A DNA stretch of 64,000 bases from Condylostoma magnum (GCA_920105805.1 CAKKTI010000050.1:18301-82300), one strand, 5' to 3'. Positions 37,848 to 49,572 are shown, counted from the stretch's first letter. Notes: a model not told the origin generated them from the letters alone. A program made the numbers and translations.

Positions 37848-39884
37848 ATGGAAGACCCTAGATTAGAAATAGCTCTATACAAAACCCCTGTTCCTTATCA
37901 ATTTATAATAATTCCTTATTATGACCAACAATATCTCCAAGATCACGTAAATAATAATCAGGTTGACGACTCTCCGGCAGAATTACTCTAAGCTGGTCTA
38001 ATAGAACTAAGTAAAGCCACAATGTCCTAAAACACGTAAAAGATCAAGCAAGTGCAAGGCATAGTTACCTATCTTTTGTCCCAAAGCAGTATTGATCTAT
38101 TAGATTAATTTGACGATTTAGACATCCACTGAGAAATTAAGTGAAATGTTATAAAAGAAGTGAAAGAAATAGGAGGCAATCTAATCTACTATCGCTGAGT
38201 TATAAGATCCCTGATAAACAACTACGATTTTTCAAGAGAATAGCTAAAACTAGACCACGATGAGGAGCTTGAAGCTTTACATCATCTAGACGAGGCTAAA
38301 TTAACAAATCATTAAATAGCATTCGAGCTAGCAGTATGAAAGTCAATGGAGACTAACTACTCCGACTCAGCATATTTGTTTAATGAGTTGGTAAAAATAC
38401 TGGGGAATGAGTATAATCCATAGGGGAAGATTGAGAAGGCTACTACTTTGACATATGAGAAATTAAAGGCCTTTTTGGGGCAGTTTGATGTCGAAGCTGA
38501 AGATGAGGAAGATGAGAGTTATGTAAGGGAATTGTACCACTTTTGTAGGGAATTAGATGGGACTAAGAGGATACATAGGTCACCTTAAGCTACAAGTGTA
38601 GAAATTGATGAGGAAAATTTTAGTAAGAATATACAGATCATAGACAGCCTAGTAAATGAAACTGATCTAGAAATTCTTTATGTAAGGGCTAAGAAGTTAT
38701 TAAAGCCGTCGATTTCCTGAAATTGCGCGTTTTCTAATTAAGCTAGAACTATTTTTGAAGCCATTTTGTCGTAAATTGGATAAAATAGTGAGCATTTGTG
38801 GCCCGATACTGTGTTTTCATGCTCTTTGTTAACCATTTAGGAGAAAGATATAGGAGAGTAGTTTTTTAATACTTTGATTGATATTGTGCACATAGGAGGG
38901 TATCCTTGCTAGAAGCATTGGGCTTATTTGTTGGCAATGACGAGTAAAATACAAGGATAGAATAATTTTATCACGAAATTAAAGCAGAATAGGTAAAACT
39001 AAATTCCTGATGATCTATTATAGCAATTAGCTCTTTTTGAGATTATCCAGCATGTTACTCTATATAGATAAACATATACTAACGAGTTTTTTAATGATTG
39101 CTTTATACAAATGCTGTAAATGCTTTAGAATTAGAATAATAAACTAATAGACTAGTTAATTGAAGCATTTGATAATATGGAGATTTTAGGATAGCTAGCT
39201 AGATGGCTATTTACTGCTATTAGGATTCTAAAATATGTTAAAAGACTGAAAACATCAGAGGCTGATGAAATTCTTGCCTTTGAGTCACTTATAAACTTTG
39301 ATTAGTAGTTTATGATTGATATTCCTACTGATATTACTTATAAAGTAATTTCTAATATAAAAGAAGCTAGAAAAATGAACAATTTAACCTTACTAGTGCT
39401 TCAAAGATGCAAAAAAGTACAGCCCTCGCCTTTTTATGAATATTTTCTAGGCAATTTGGCACTTGTTTAATAGGACTATGATTACTGCATTATGTATTAC
39501 TTAAGATGTTGCAAGGTTGAATAAGATGAAGCTTTCTATAAAAGACTTTGTTATTGCTTAATAAAGAAAAAGGCATTTTTTGAAGCTGTGATTTTAGGAC
39601 AACTATAAGACACTAATTTCAGTGTGTAATAGTATTTGCCAGTTATTACTGTAATGCAAGTCAAAAATCACCTGATTTAATATATAGTCAATATTGAACT
39701 TATAGAGTTTTTAATACAGAAAGCTTCAAGCAAGGCAAAGAAACTATTGTATGAAAGGTTATACTCGGATTAATTGAATATATACAACAAAAACTAGCAT
39801 AATCTTGTAAAATAACTCTCTGAATAGTTTTTAGATCTGCTTAGTTTTACATATTCAGTACAAAATTATAAGAAGGATAATTGA
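37848..39884 (+). CDS. Integrator complex subunit 8-like protein
   Basis: 678 residues, all helical. The N-terminal segment YYRWVIRSLINNYDFS matches the INTS8 landmark LYNRWAIRTIV. Near the C-terminus a TPR-like pair (YFLGNLALVQQDYDYCIMYY, then LCYCLIKKKAFFEAVILGQL) resembles the last INTS8 repeats, and the final helix (LSEQFLDLLSF) matches the usual INTS8 end. INTS8 recruits PP2A to Integrator at transcribing RNA polymerase II. The assignment rests on these patches and overall size (shorter than animal INTS8), so it is moderate. It ends at TGA 39882. Confidence 0.55.
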
Positions 39885-39996
39885 GATAGATAATACTTGT
39901 TTATACTTATTACTTGTTTTATATTAACTTAATGTTTACATCTGTTTATTATAAGGGAATAAAAACTACTGAATATTAATTAATAATAAATCCTTA

Positions 39997-41001
39997 CTAA
40001 GCTAAATTGTAATATTGTCTATTGCAAATTTTATCTACGTTATTGAAATGCAATATATAATCCTGAGCCTTTAAAACTTCTATGCAAGTAGAACAGAATC
40101 AAGTATTTCCTTTGCACTACTAATTGCATACGGATATTTATGAATTGCTTTTTACGATTTTACTACCACAAATTGGGCAGTCAATTTAATTTTATTATTG
40201 ATAATCTTACAAGTTTTAATCGTAGTTGAATACTTATTAAGTAGTTGCAGATGACAATCTGCCTTACTCCTTCCATGCTGTATCTAGAATCGGAGGTTAG
40301 TTTATAAAAATTCTTTATTCATTTTAGCCAACTTAGTTAATATTCCCCTGATTTTAACTATTTACTTCTTAACCCTAAATAATTGGAGGTTGCTCTATAT
40401 TCATAGCTTACTCCTTCCATGCTGTATCTAGAATCGGAGGTTATTCTATAAATAATTGCTGTTCATTTTAGTCAACTTAGTTAATATTTGTCTGCTATTA
40501 AAAATACTAAGATTCATAGATTTAATGCTAGGTTAGTTGATTCAGCCTATTTTAATTTTAATCTATCGGTATATATTACTAAATTCAGCTATTTTCTCAT
40601 AAATCTTAACATTTTGAGCAGCTGAACTATTATAATCCCTAGGCATATTATTCACTTACTTCTTATCTAAGACAATTCTCACAGAAAAATTATCCACAGG
40701 TGTGGACAATCATTTCTACATTAATCCGACTACATTTGATACAGCATTCTTTATCAGATAAAAATTCTTGTAGGATGTCTTAATCAATATCAGCTTCGCA
40801 TTAGCTGCAAGATATAGATTTGTTTAATAACTATTAGTATAGAATTAAATTCTATAAGCAACTTGAGCAGTAATAGTGCTAGCATTTTAAGCTGTATCCT
40901 TCTATTTATTGATCGCATTCCGAGCATTAAAATGTTTCCTAATCGTTGAGTTACTTTGCTTATTTTTAAAAAAATCCTTTTATCTTTGTTCAAAGTCCCA
41001 T
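39997..41001 (-). CDS. RBR-like Cys-rich zinc protein with internal repeat
   Basis: 334 residues. Zinc pairs start near 25 (CSECDQ, KCQHYYCSSC, CSQC), a second cluster lies near 95-140 (CCIKCS, CGQFFCENC, CSKC), and a third near the C-terminus (CPICGS, CNQQCKG, WFCSTC). This pattern resembles a divergent RING-IBR-RING protein, but catalytic Cys assignment is not safe. Between clusters two and three is a Gln/Asn-rich linker with two copies of a 48-residue unit containing QPPILDTAWKEQ. The stop is set at TAG-TAA (39994-39999); continuing to TGA would overlap the convergent INTS8-like gene by nearly 200 nt. Confidence 0.65.
40263..40496 (-). repeat. two copies of a 144-bp in-frame unit
   Basis: About 90 bp beginning at 40263 recur from 40407 (period 144 bp, 48 codons), including an exact run of more than 30 bp (cttactccttccatgctgta and beyond). 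It codes for INQ...QNEQ...QPPILDTAWKEQ in the linker of the RBR-like protein. Confidence 0.85.
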
Positions 41002-41096
41002 TTATTTCTGATTGATATAAGTGTTATATAAAAGTTGAATACTAAAATATTGCATATGTTTGCATCAAGTGTTAGAATTGAAATTAATAATAAGTT

Positions 41097-42962
41097 TTAA
41101 ATTAATCTACACTATTCTCGCAATCTCTTACGGAAACGATTTCTTTAGTACTTAAAAGACACATTTCTGATTTTCTTCTGCAATAGAATATCTCTTTCCG
41201 AATGCTTTTCACACCTAAACTACACTTGGATTCTACGAATATAAGGAATAGAATCTTTATAATCTTAATATATAAATTCAAGTCCATCTTTCCATGCACA
41301 GAAAAGATGACAAAGCACTTCACATTCTATACACTTTTGCAAAATTCCATTATCCTTCTAGCAAATTCTACAATGTCCTACCAGTATCTCCCCTTTTATC
41401 CTTAAGCCTTATAACTTTCCCCAGTCTACAAATGTTACAATTGGAGAATGTCATAAAGCACAGCATATATGATATCACTCACTTTTGTTTTACTTTAGAG
41501 CTCCTCTTTGCCTTCCGCATATAGTGCAATTGGGTTTTATGGTAAGTTAGGTTGTGCATACTTAACATGTGAAATTTTATGTATTTTGTTCCCCATAGCA
41601 GTATTTATGAACATATATACCACAACTCTAGCAAATGTACAGAGGGTTAAGCAAAATATCCTCCTCATTGTAATTAAAACAAACACAACAGTCTAATTCT
41701 CCAATTTTCATGTGTTTTATTTTAGTTATTCTTTCTTCATAATAATCTTCAGGTTTATCCTATAGGCCTTAGCATATGTTTCTGTATATAAACCCCCATT
41801 GTGTAACTAGTAATAAGCTTTCATTTGATTATTATATTTCCTCGATAGCTACTGGAGGTATGTAATTTTTGATTTTATGTTATAGTTCTAATTTAATGCT
41901 ATTTACCTATGGTAAAATGGTTCTAGAGTAGTTTTCCAGTATATACAGAATCTCACGAGATATTTCGTCATCACCTTTATCTATCTCCTTTAAACAACGT
42001 CCTTATAGCTCAACTTACTCTTTCTAATTGTCCTGTATAAACTTTCCTCATATAAATTTCAAGTGTTTTCTTATACGAAAAGTGTTATTGGTTATAATCG
42101 GCTGTATTAGAAACTTATTATTTGCTTGGGATTAGCGATATTGTATTGGCTAGAGTTCATATTCTGATATAGCACTTTAAATCTATCCTTATATGAAAAC
42201 TCTTCGTTTTTAGCTGCAATGGGAAGACTCATTACTATAAAAAAGAGATTGCTTTGTATAGGGAAGTCTTGAGAACTCTAGAGGGGTTGGCCGTGTAAAA
42301 TATCGTTCTAGTCTTTCTAAAAATTCAGGTGCTTTCTAATTATTTTGCTTTGTTTTTGTAAAGCCTAATTATGAGTAAGGTTTGCTAACAGAATTACTCT
42401 CAATAAGCCTAGTAGGTCTGTTCTTTATCATATGTGGCTTCAACGTCGTAGGTGCTATCTATAACTAAGTATTATGCTTATTACAAATCATTCCATTACC
42501 ATTAACTGTATACTGATTTTTAAACCCGCACATAGTGTGAAAAGTATCATTGCAGGAAGGCTCAGCACAAGTAACACAAATTCCTTGCATAATTTACCCA
42601 CAAATTGAGCATCTAAGAGCTCTAGCACTATTATCAATTCATTCAATTCCTTGTATTGGATACATTGCATTATTTTGATCTATTTCTGTATCAGGTATAA
42701 CAATAGCGCCTGTATACAAATTACATAGTACGTGAACTCATATTTAATCAGAGTATCGTCTTAATGGTATTTCTCTATTACTACTAAATTTCTATGGGCA
42801 AAGCCAGCACTTTTAAAGGTTTCCAAAATTACAATAATCACAAGTTCAAGGTGATTGAAATGGCCCGTAACAAAAATCATGAACTGTATAACGACATCTG
42901 ATTTTAGCTTACCTTAAACACTCTAAATTTCCCTCCCCCTTTTTACAAATATTGCAATCCAT
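41097..42962 (-). CDS. PHD / extended-PHD finger chromatin protein (BRPF/JADE-like), two PHD-ePHD modules
   Basis: 621 residues. The first module begins at the start codon (MDCNICKKGEG, a PHD), followed by CWLCPQK, then WVHVLCNLY and CSICG...CAEPSCNDTFHTMC...CNKH, the extended-PHD pattern. The linker (about 190-390) is basic and polar. The second module is near 395-590: CCVCFNYNEED, YICQSCGIYVHKYCYG, CTICGRQRG, WYHICCALW, CRICQKDNG...HLFCAW, then CEKH. Such double modules read histone tails in BRPF/JADE/MLL-type complexes. It ends RLI-TAA at 41097. Without that stop the frame would run about 290 nt into the next gene, making it one of the best cases for TAA as terminator. Divergent from a coiled-coil gene 140 nt away. 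Confidence 0.85.
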
Positions 42963-43102
42963 TTTATTTAGTAAGGCTATTCACTACTTGATATATGTTT
43001 AGTATTCGTATATTACAAAGCTAAAGTTTTACGTATTTTCGTAAAATATGGTTAATAATTTTTCAAGTGTATCATATGTTGTAATAAACAATAGAGGAAG
43101 AG

Positions 43103-43600
43103 ATGTCTAAAGCTATGGAAAAGCACTTAAAATGTAAAGTATAAAACCAGCATAATGAAATACTGAGAGATCAGACCTAATATTGACAATAAAAGTGCAC
43201 AAGTCTTTAAAATGAGAACAAAAATTTAAAATATAAGAACGAAGAATTACAATTGTAAGTATAAACACTGAATTTTAATATATAATAAAAGCCTAGATTC
43301 AATCACAGATCCTCTAAATCAATAAACCAAATTCTTCAAATAACAGCTGATCAGCTATCCCAAAAATCAAATCTAGAGTAAAAAATTCAGCGCTTGTAAA
43401 ACTAAAAATAAGAGCTTAAATCCCAACTACAACTTTTTCACAGTAAAACTCAAAACTTAAAATCAAAAGTAAAAAAATTGCAGCATATTTAGCACGACAA
43501 CCAGCTTACTTTAAAAACATACCAGGAAATCCTAGCACATCGGGACAACCAGCTAGAGAACCTACTAATGACAGCTGATCTAAATAAAAATCCATTTTAA
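43103..43600 (+). CDS. small coiled-coil protein
   Basis: 165 residues, Lys/Gln/Asn-rich and coiled-coil-like throughout (for example NENKNLKYKNEELQLQVQ); nothing recognised. It ends at TAA 43598-43600, 14 nt before the calcyphosin ATG in a different frame. Reading that TAA as Gln would continue about 250 nt into the calcyphosin ORF before TGA. Given its place just ahead of three plus-strand genes with 3-14 nt gaps, it may be expressed together with them (inference). Confidence 0.6.
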
Positions 43601-43614
43601 CTGTTACTAAATAT

Positions 43615-44217
43615 ATGTCTAATACTCAAACAGTTCTGGCCACTTTAGACCGTGTAAAATCTCAGCTTTAGTAGCGAGGAAGCAATGGAATCCGTGGTCT
43701 AGGCCGTACTTTCCGAGCCATGGATTCTTATGATGGGAATAAAAAGATTGAAGCCTCTGAGTTTGAAGTAGGGTTAAGAGAAAATGGGGTAGATCTTACT
43801 AATTAAGAGCGTCAGGCGCTCTTTTCTTACTTTGACAAAAACGGAGATGGTGTTATAGATTTTGACGAGTTTTTGATAGGAGTAAGAGGATAATTAAATC
43901 AGAGACGTCAGGCTATGGTAGACAAGGCATTTTTGAAGTTTGACAGGGATGGAAATGGTTATATTGATGCAGTTGATCTACGAGGGGTATACAACTGCTC
44001 CTTTCACCCTAAGGTAAGATCTGGTGAAATAACTGAAGACTAGGCCCTTATGGAGTTCTTGTAAAACTTCAACGACAGAAACCGCGACGGTCGCATTACC
44101 AAGGACGAATGGGACGAGTATTACAGTGCAGTGAGTGCTTCAATAGACAACGATGAGCATTTTGTGCTCCTTATGAAGAATGCATGGCGACTTGATTAGT
44201 TAGATCGTTATTTTTGA
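43615..44217 (+). CDS. calcyphosin-like EF-hand calcium-binding protein
   Basis: 200 residues with the calcyphosin (CAPS) layout. An N-terminal helix with GLGRTFRAMD is followed by four EF-hands with loops DSYDGNKKIEAS (first), DKNGDGVIDFDE (second), DRDGNGYIDAVD (third) and DRNRDGRITKDE (fourth), and a C-terminal helix with FVLLMKNAW, a calcyphosin hallmark. Loops 2-4 have good Ca ligands; the first is weaker. Calcyphosins are found in cilia and flagella of many protists. Codon use is richer in G/C than its neighbours, as often in highly expressed genes. It ends at TGA, 3 nt before the next ATG. Confidence 0.92.
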
Positions 44218-44220
44218 TTT

Positions 44221-47200
44221 ATGAAAAACATAATGTCTGAAAAAATTAGAGAAATCCTGCTGAAATCGGCCAAAATGAGTTTATCCAAATCTCCACAGCG
44301 CAGAAGAATTGGATCAACTCGCAGATCATACGAAATTAGAAGACTGCAAAAGTCAAGTATCAATACTTCTATAGGACATAATAAGTCAGGGAGTCCTTCA
44401 AAGCGCAAAAATAAAAGTTTGTTTTTAGATAGAAGCAGAAATTTGTCATTTGGGAGAAGAAAGAAGAGTTAAAAATCGCCTGTAAGAAGGTAATATAAGT
44501 CCACTAGCAGAATTCAGCGCGCTAATGAGTTGGAGCAAAGCTAGGCTAATTTGAATAAAATTTTAAAAGCTGGGAATTAGAAAATGTAGGTGAATTAGTA
44601 TAAACAGGCTATTTTGTAGTATAGTAAGATTTTGAAGTACAAGCCCTCGTTTACTGAAGCGCTGTATAATAGGGCAGTTAGCCAAATGCATCTAGGGAGG
44701 CATAATTTGGCTATACCGGATTTGCTATCTGTACTGACGCAGAATCCGATATATGCGTAGTAGTTATACACTGCGTTGGGAATGAGCTTTGCTCATATTG
44801 GAGACTTGAAGTCATCTGTTGACTATCTTTCTAAAGGAATCTTACGATTTCCTAAAAGTGATGAGTTGTATAGGATTAGGGGGCAACTGTTCAATTAGAT
44901 GGAGAATTGAGATAAGGCTATTGAGGACTTTTTAAAAACTGTTTATTTGAATTAACAGGACTATCAGCCGTATATTGGGCTAGCTGATGCGTATTTAGGG
45001 TAAAATGATATCAGCAGTGCTATTAAGATACTGGGTTAAGGGATTTAGTAAACTGATAGTCAGCATTTGTTGTACTAGAAACGGGCTAAGATATATTCAG
45101 AGAGTAATATGATTGATAAGGCTTTGTGGGATTTAGGGAAATACTTAAAAATCAGAAAAGATAATCCTGATATATACTACATGAAAGCTACACTGTTATA
45201 TAAGGCTTAAGATTACTAAGAGTCTTTACTGTGTTTTGAACAAGTTGTTAAACTAGATCAGACGAACTCATAAAATGTATAAAATGCTATTTTTTATCTT
45301 GGAGAGATCAAAGTTAGATAGAGAGATTTTTATGGAGCTACTTATGTGTTTATTAGGGCCAAAGATAGGAAAATAAGTAATAAGCCAATTGAAATGTTAA
45401 AAAAATTGGTGGATGGAGTTGTGTATATAATGAAATCGTAAAGTTAAAAGGGTATTAATTTACTTTCTAAACTAATTTTCAGCAAACCCAAATCAATAAG
45501 CCAATTTATGCATTTCTGCTATGCTGTTAGAGGATATGGGTATATACAAGAGAAGAATTATAAAAATGCAGTTAAAGATTTGGTTATGGGAGTAAAGTTA
45601 TGCAATTAAGATGAAGCATCCTTGTACAATAAGCATATTAGTATGGGACTGCTGTCATATGAATAAAATGAACTAAAAGTAGCTTGTAAGTTCTTTCAAC
45701 GGGGTACTCAAATCTTCCCTAAAAACCCTGAAGGCTTTCTGTATTAAACGATTATTTTACTACAAAATGATGAACTAAATTAATAGCACCATAAGCTTTT
45801 ATAAGAATACTAATTAAATTATAAGGATGATTCTTATCTTCAGTACATTGTATCATTAGTGGAGTATTTAAAAGGTGATGTAGAAAATGCTTTAAGTGCA
45901 CTAGAATTAGCAATAGATAAATCAGATACTAATGTACCAGCCCATTATATGCTAAGAGGATTATGCTTTGCAAGACAAAATGACTTTGAAACAGCAATTA
46001 ATAATTTCAGCATTGTTTTATAATTAGATAATACAATCAATCAAGCATATAAATACAGGGGCTAATGTGCTTTTCTAGCAGAAGATGTTGATATGGCTTT
46101 TTAAGACTATTAGAAAATACTAGAATTAGTACCAGATGATATAAACAGTCATATAACAGCTGGAGATTTACTACTGGTTTCAGATAGCCATAAGGATGCC
46201 TTATAAGCATATAAAAATGCATTAGAAATAAAAGTAGATTTTGAGTGTTAAATAAAGTGTGCAGTAGCATATCTAATCCAAGGAAAACTAAAAAAGTGCT
46301 TAGCTTTTATTGAGACTATTAATAATGATGATTCTAAGCTAAAATTAGACCAAGAATTTCTTCGTTTTCTCTAATAATTAGAACTTGCAGAAAATCAGGA
46401 TCCAATTGAACAGCAAAAATTCTTAACTGAAAGATTAAACAAAAACGGTTATTTGGTAAAATCCCTGTATATTAACCTCTACAAAGGTATAATTTTCTTC
46501 TATAACTCAAATTTTATAAAAGCAGAAAGTGTAACTTATATTCAGGAGTTTAAATAAGCCTTATCCCGTACAAAGCGCTTATAAATTCACTAGCAAATAG
46601 TAATATCCCAACTTTATTTCAACTTATCTCTCGCCCAAGCAATGCAAGGAGAGTACTCATCCTCAATAGACTGTATTTAGCTTGCTCTAGAGCAAGCAGA
46701 GGACTAGGACCGAGGAATGCTTTACCTTCTACTAGGCCTTTACTACATAGGAAACAACTAAATAAACGAGGGTAAGGAAATAATGCTTAGAGGGTTTAAA
46801 TACGGGGAGTTTGTAAGATAATATGTTGAAAAATAAAAATAAGCTAATATTTTCCCTTTCTAATCATCGGGTATGGAGGATAGTTTACCAATAGCAATGC
46901 TAGAAGTAGGGGAATGCACTCCTGTTGTAACTTTTATACAGTAAATCAGACTATGTGCTCCTATTCCTATTCCAGATGTGCCAGGATTTGAGATGCAGGT
47001 GTAAAAAGATTACATTTTATCCACAATTAACGTATTTTTTACTCAGATGGACTTAGTAAAGTTTAAGCCAGAGGCCCCGTGACTTAACAGGCATCAAGGT
47101 GCAATTCAATTCACAGAGGAAATTGACTCCCAAGGTAGCCGAACGGTTTCTATGAGTGAGTTTAGCAATGAAGATGATACTGTGAGGTACAATGGAAACT

Positions 47201-47295
47201 CAGAGTCAATTTCCACTGTGGAGTTCAAGAAAAAGTACCACTCTACTACAACATTCTCAAAGGATTTTGAAAATTTACCTAATTTCTGTATTTAA
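44221..47295 (+). CDS. large TPR-repeat protein
   Basis: 1,024 residues. The first 85 are very basic and Ser-rich (KSPQRRRIGSTRRS, then SFGRRKKSQKS), like a microtubule- or nucleic-acid-binding tail. From about 105 to 880 there are many TPR motifs (ALYNRAVSQMHLGRHNLAI near 140, WDKAIEDFLKTVYLN near 230, PAHYMLRGLCFARQNDFETAI near 575, YKYRGQCAFLAEDVDMAFQDYQK near 610). The C-terminal 140 are polar with Pro and acidic Ser-rich parts. Probably a scaffold, and ciliary proteins of this kind are common, but no specific name is claimed. The stop is set at TAA 47293, 2 nt before the bS6m ATG; the next TGA (47314) would overlap it by 19 nt. Confidence 0.8.
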
Positions 47296-47297
47296 AT

Positions 47298-47774
47298 ATG
47301 CCTCTATATGAAATGATCTTGGTTGCTAAGGCAGGCCCGGCCTAAAATACAGTGAATTTGGTGAAACATATGATAGGATCTTTATAAAAGAGATATCCTA
47401 GTGCTAGGGTTAGAAATGTTACCTCAATGGGAGACAGAGTGTTGGGAACATCGGTGATTCAAAATCAAGTTTGTCATTAAGTCGGAAGATACCTGCAGAT
47501 ACTGTACGACGCACCTCCTTACGGATTCGATGTTATGCAGCAGTCTATTAAGCAGGGCTAATTGTAGAATGAGGTTATCAAGCTGATGAGGTTTAGAATG
47601 GATGATTATGAGTATATGAGGATATTGGACGAGAAGGCTAGCATGAATGCAAATCCTTATAATGTGGACAATAGAGCTAGGAATTTAGAGTTTTTGGAGA
47701 AGTATTCACATTTAAAGGCTAAGATGCTAAGTATGGAAGATCATTATTATAGGTAAAGATTTTATTTGGTGTGA
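47298..47774 (+). CDS. MRPS6: mitochondrial small-subunit ribosomal protein bS6m
   Basis: 158 residues. It opens MPLYEMILVAKA, matching the S6 start MPxYELxLI, followed by the helix with VKHMIGSLQK, the strand RVRNVTSMGDRVL (S6 pattern NLGxRxLPY), then GRYLQILYDAPP and the second helix with VMQQSIKQ. A C-terminal extension of about 55 residues is beyond bacterial S6. It builds the platform of the small mitochondrial subunit. No clear presequence; S6 proteins often lack one. It ends at TGA 47772; a TAA six codons earlier is possible. Confidence 0.85.
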
Positions 47775-47909
47775 AATTTTGTTTAATAGTAACGATTTAA
47801 TCCTTATCTTATAAGTAGGCTTTATAATGTATTATTAAGCTACACTATTTATTTACATAATCTAATCAGCACTCCACTAGTAATAAAATTCCTCTAAAAG
47901 CCAATTCTA

Positions 47910-48941
47910 ATGCATACTTCAATACATAAATTAGAAAAGTTAGCACTAACTACTGAAATATACAAACTTTATCTCAACTAATATAGAATAGTTGAATTAA
48001 ATAATAAAATGAATATAGTTCATGAGCATAGACCAACACTAGATTTAGTTAAAAAGCTATTCGGAATAGGTGAAAACTTAAGCCAATTTACCTGAACTCT
48101 ATTTGACTACGACGGCCTAAAGTATTTCATCCAAGGCACTCAAAGTGGATTTTACTTTAATGCAAGTTGCGAAAACTTTGATTAGATAAGCTAATCTGGA
48201 GGAGGCTAAAACTTATAAGATCAGTACGGAGATCTAATAGTTCCACCTATAGACCCTTATAATTTCTCCCTTTAAATAGAATTTGCACAAGCAAATTCTG
48301 AAGAATCCATACAAAACATAGCGTAAAAATTAAGTTTATTTAGAAGATTTTTCCTAGGTGGACCATTTCAGCAAAGCCTGCAAAATTTATTAAAAGATTA
48401 GCCAATACAAGCTTCTAGTTTTTACGTTGTGAGTAACCTGATAACCCATGTTGTCCCTAGATAAAACCAAGTTGCTTTCATTTTCTAAATAAGTTTTAAG
48501 TCAGAGTCAGATAAAGTACTATCATAAGTGTTTTTAACTGAGCTAGAAGAGGCTAAGGTTGGAAATGCTCCTAATATTTCCTTTAATACCCAAAAACCTA
48601 GTGATTTGCAGTATCCGTCACAGGAAAACTAAGTGTTTCTGACTGTTTTGTTTTCAAAGAATATTTAATTTAATCCTTAAAGAGCAGCGTTTATGTTGAG
48701 CGGATTGAGGGAGTATATAATGTTCCATATGCAAGCGTGTAAGACTTATCTGCATATGAAAGCCCAGAAGAAGACCTAAGACTTCCTAAAGCAGATTGAT
48801 TAAGCAAAGCCAGAGGATTCACGCAGTTTCATGAGAATAAGAGGAGCCAAGACTATGAGAAATGAAGGAAGACTACAGCATAAGCATTAGTTATAGGTTA
48901 ATTAGCTTAGTCAAAGATTACTTACTAGTTGTTCTTCTTGA
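47910..48941 (+). CDS. ARPC2: Arp2/3 complex subunit 2 (ARPC2, p34-Arc)
   Basis: 343 residues. N-terminal and central domains carry p34 features (LKYFIQGTQSG, a SLQIEFA strand, FRRFFLGGPF, YVVSNLITHVVP), and the long C-terminal helix is diagnostic: GLREYIMFHMQACKTYLHMK then KTQDFLKQIDQAKPE, corresponding to [22 protein letters not shown] in animals. With ARPC4, ARPC2 forms the core that grips the mother actin filament. An internal ATG (codon 35) is an alternative start. It ends at TGA 48939, overlapping the convergent gene's TAG-TAA by some 17 nt; an earlier TAG (near 48884) would avoid this. Confidence 0.88.
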
Positions 48942-49572
48942 GACCTTCAACCTCTCTTTTTATTTCCAGTTGTATTGTTTTAAGCTCTTCTAGATCTTTT
49001 TGGGTAATTTATTAATCTCTTTTAGAACAACATCTTGATAGAAATCGTAAAATTCGTATAATAAAGATGAAGCATAGGAAATATAGGAGTATTAGGTCCA
49101 GAGGAGGTGTTGATAAAATGACCTGCAATGTCTTGCTTAAGTGGCACTGCATTAATTTACCTATGTTGATTATTTGTTGTAAATTAGGGTCATAGTTTTT
49201 TATTTACCTTCCATTGTACCACTCGAAGTTGATTGAAGGACATATTGGATTGGAGTTGCTTTAGTGATAGCTGCCACCGTGGTAAGACCCTCCATGAGGA
49301 GATCCACTACCGTGAGGTGATCCGCTACCATGAGGTGATCCACTACCATGAGGTGATCCACTACCATGAGGTGATCCACTACCATGAGGATTCTATTAAT
49401 CTCTTTCTTAGCATTTTTCAGGTAAGTATTCACATATATCAGCTATTCCATCAACTAAAATAATATCATCTGAGGAAGTTGATACATCATATTTATGCTC
49501 GCCTGGGTCATGCTTCCATGGCTTTGTTGTAAGAACTGTAATTATTAAGGTCATATAAATCAATACCTTCAT
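48925..49572 (-). CDS. secreted / single-TM protein with HGSGSP repeats
   Basis: 215 residues, unrecognised. Signal peptide at the start (MKVLIYMTLIITVLTT). Acidic stretch to about 45, then a Cys pair, then five to six HGSGSP hexapeptides (about 61-95) and a His/Gly/Ser tail. A membrane helix lies near 150-170 (DLILLYFLCFIFII), followed by Arg/Cys and a Glu/Lys coiled coil. The likely topology is a His-rich exterior and a short cytosolic coil. His-rich repeats suggest metal binding or mucin-like flexibility (inference). It ends KKNN-TAG-TAA. Confidence 0.65.
49293..49390 (-). repeat. 18-bp tandem repeat, five units plus a partial
   Basis: Units catgaggtgatccactac at 49293, 49311, 49329, 49347 and 49365, with one or two substitutions, then a partial unit. 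Codes for HGSGSP on the minus strand. Direct tandem copies without spacers, so not a CRISPR. Confidence 0.95.

Noticed and set aside
44208-44408. Minus-strand ORF at the calcyphosin/TPR junction.
   Set aside because: Shadow of the basic N-terminus of the TPR protein; no homology and no start context.
49293-49390. CRISPR-like array.
   Set aside because: Units are directly adjacent, with no spacers, and lie in a coding frame of a eukaryotic gene.
49200-49463. Two standard-code ORFs with repeats (VVDHLM and HYHEVI) over the 18-bp repeat.
   Set aside because: Both are other-frame readings of the HGSGSP repeat. Only that frame continues into a signal peptide on one side and a TM helix on the other.
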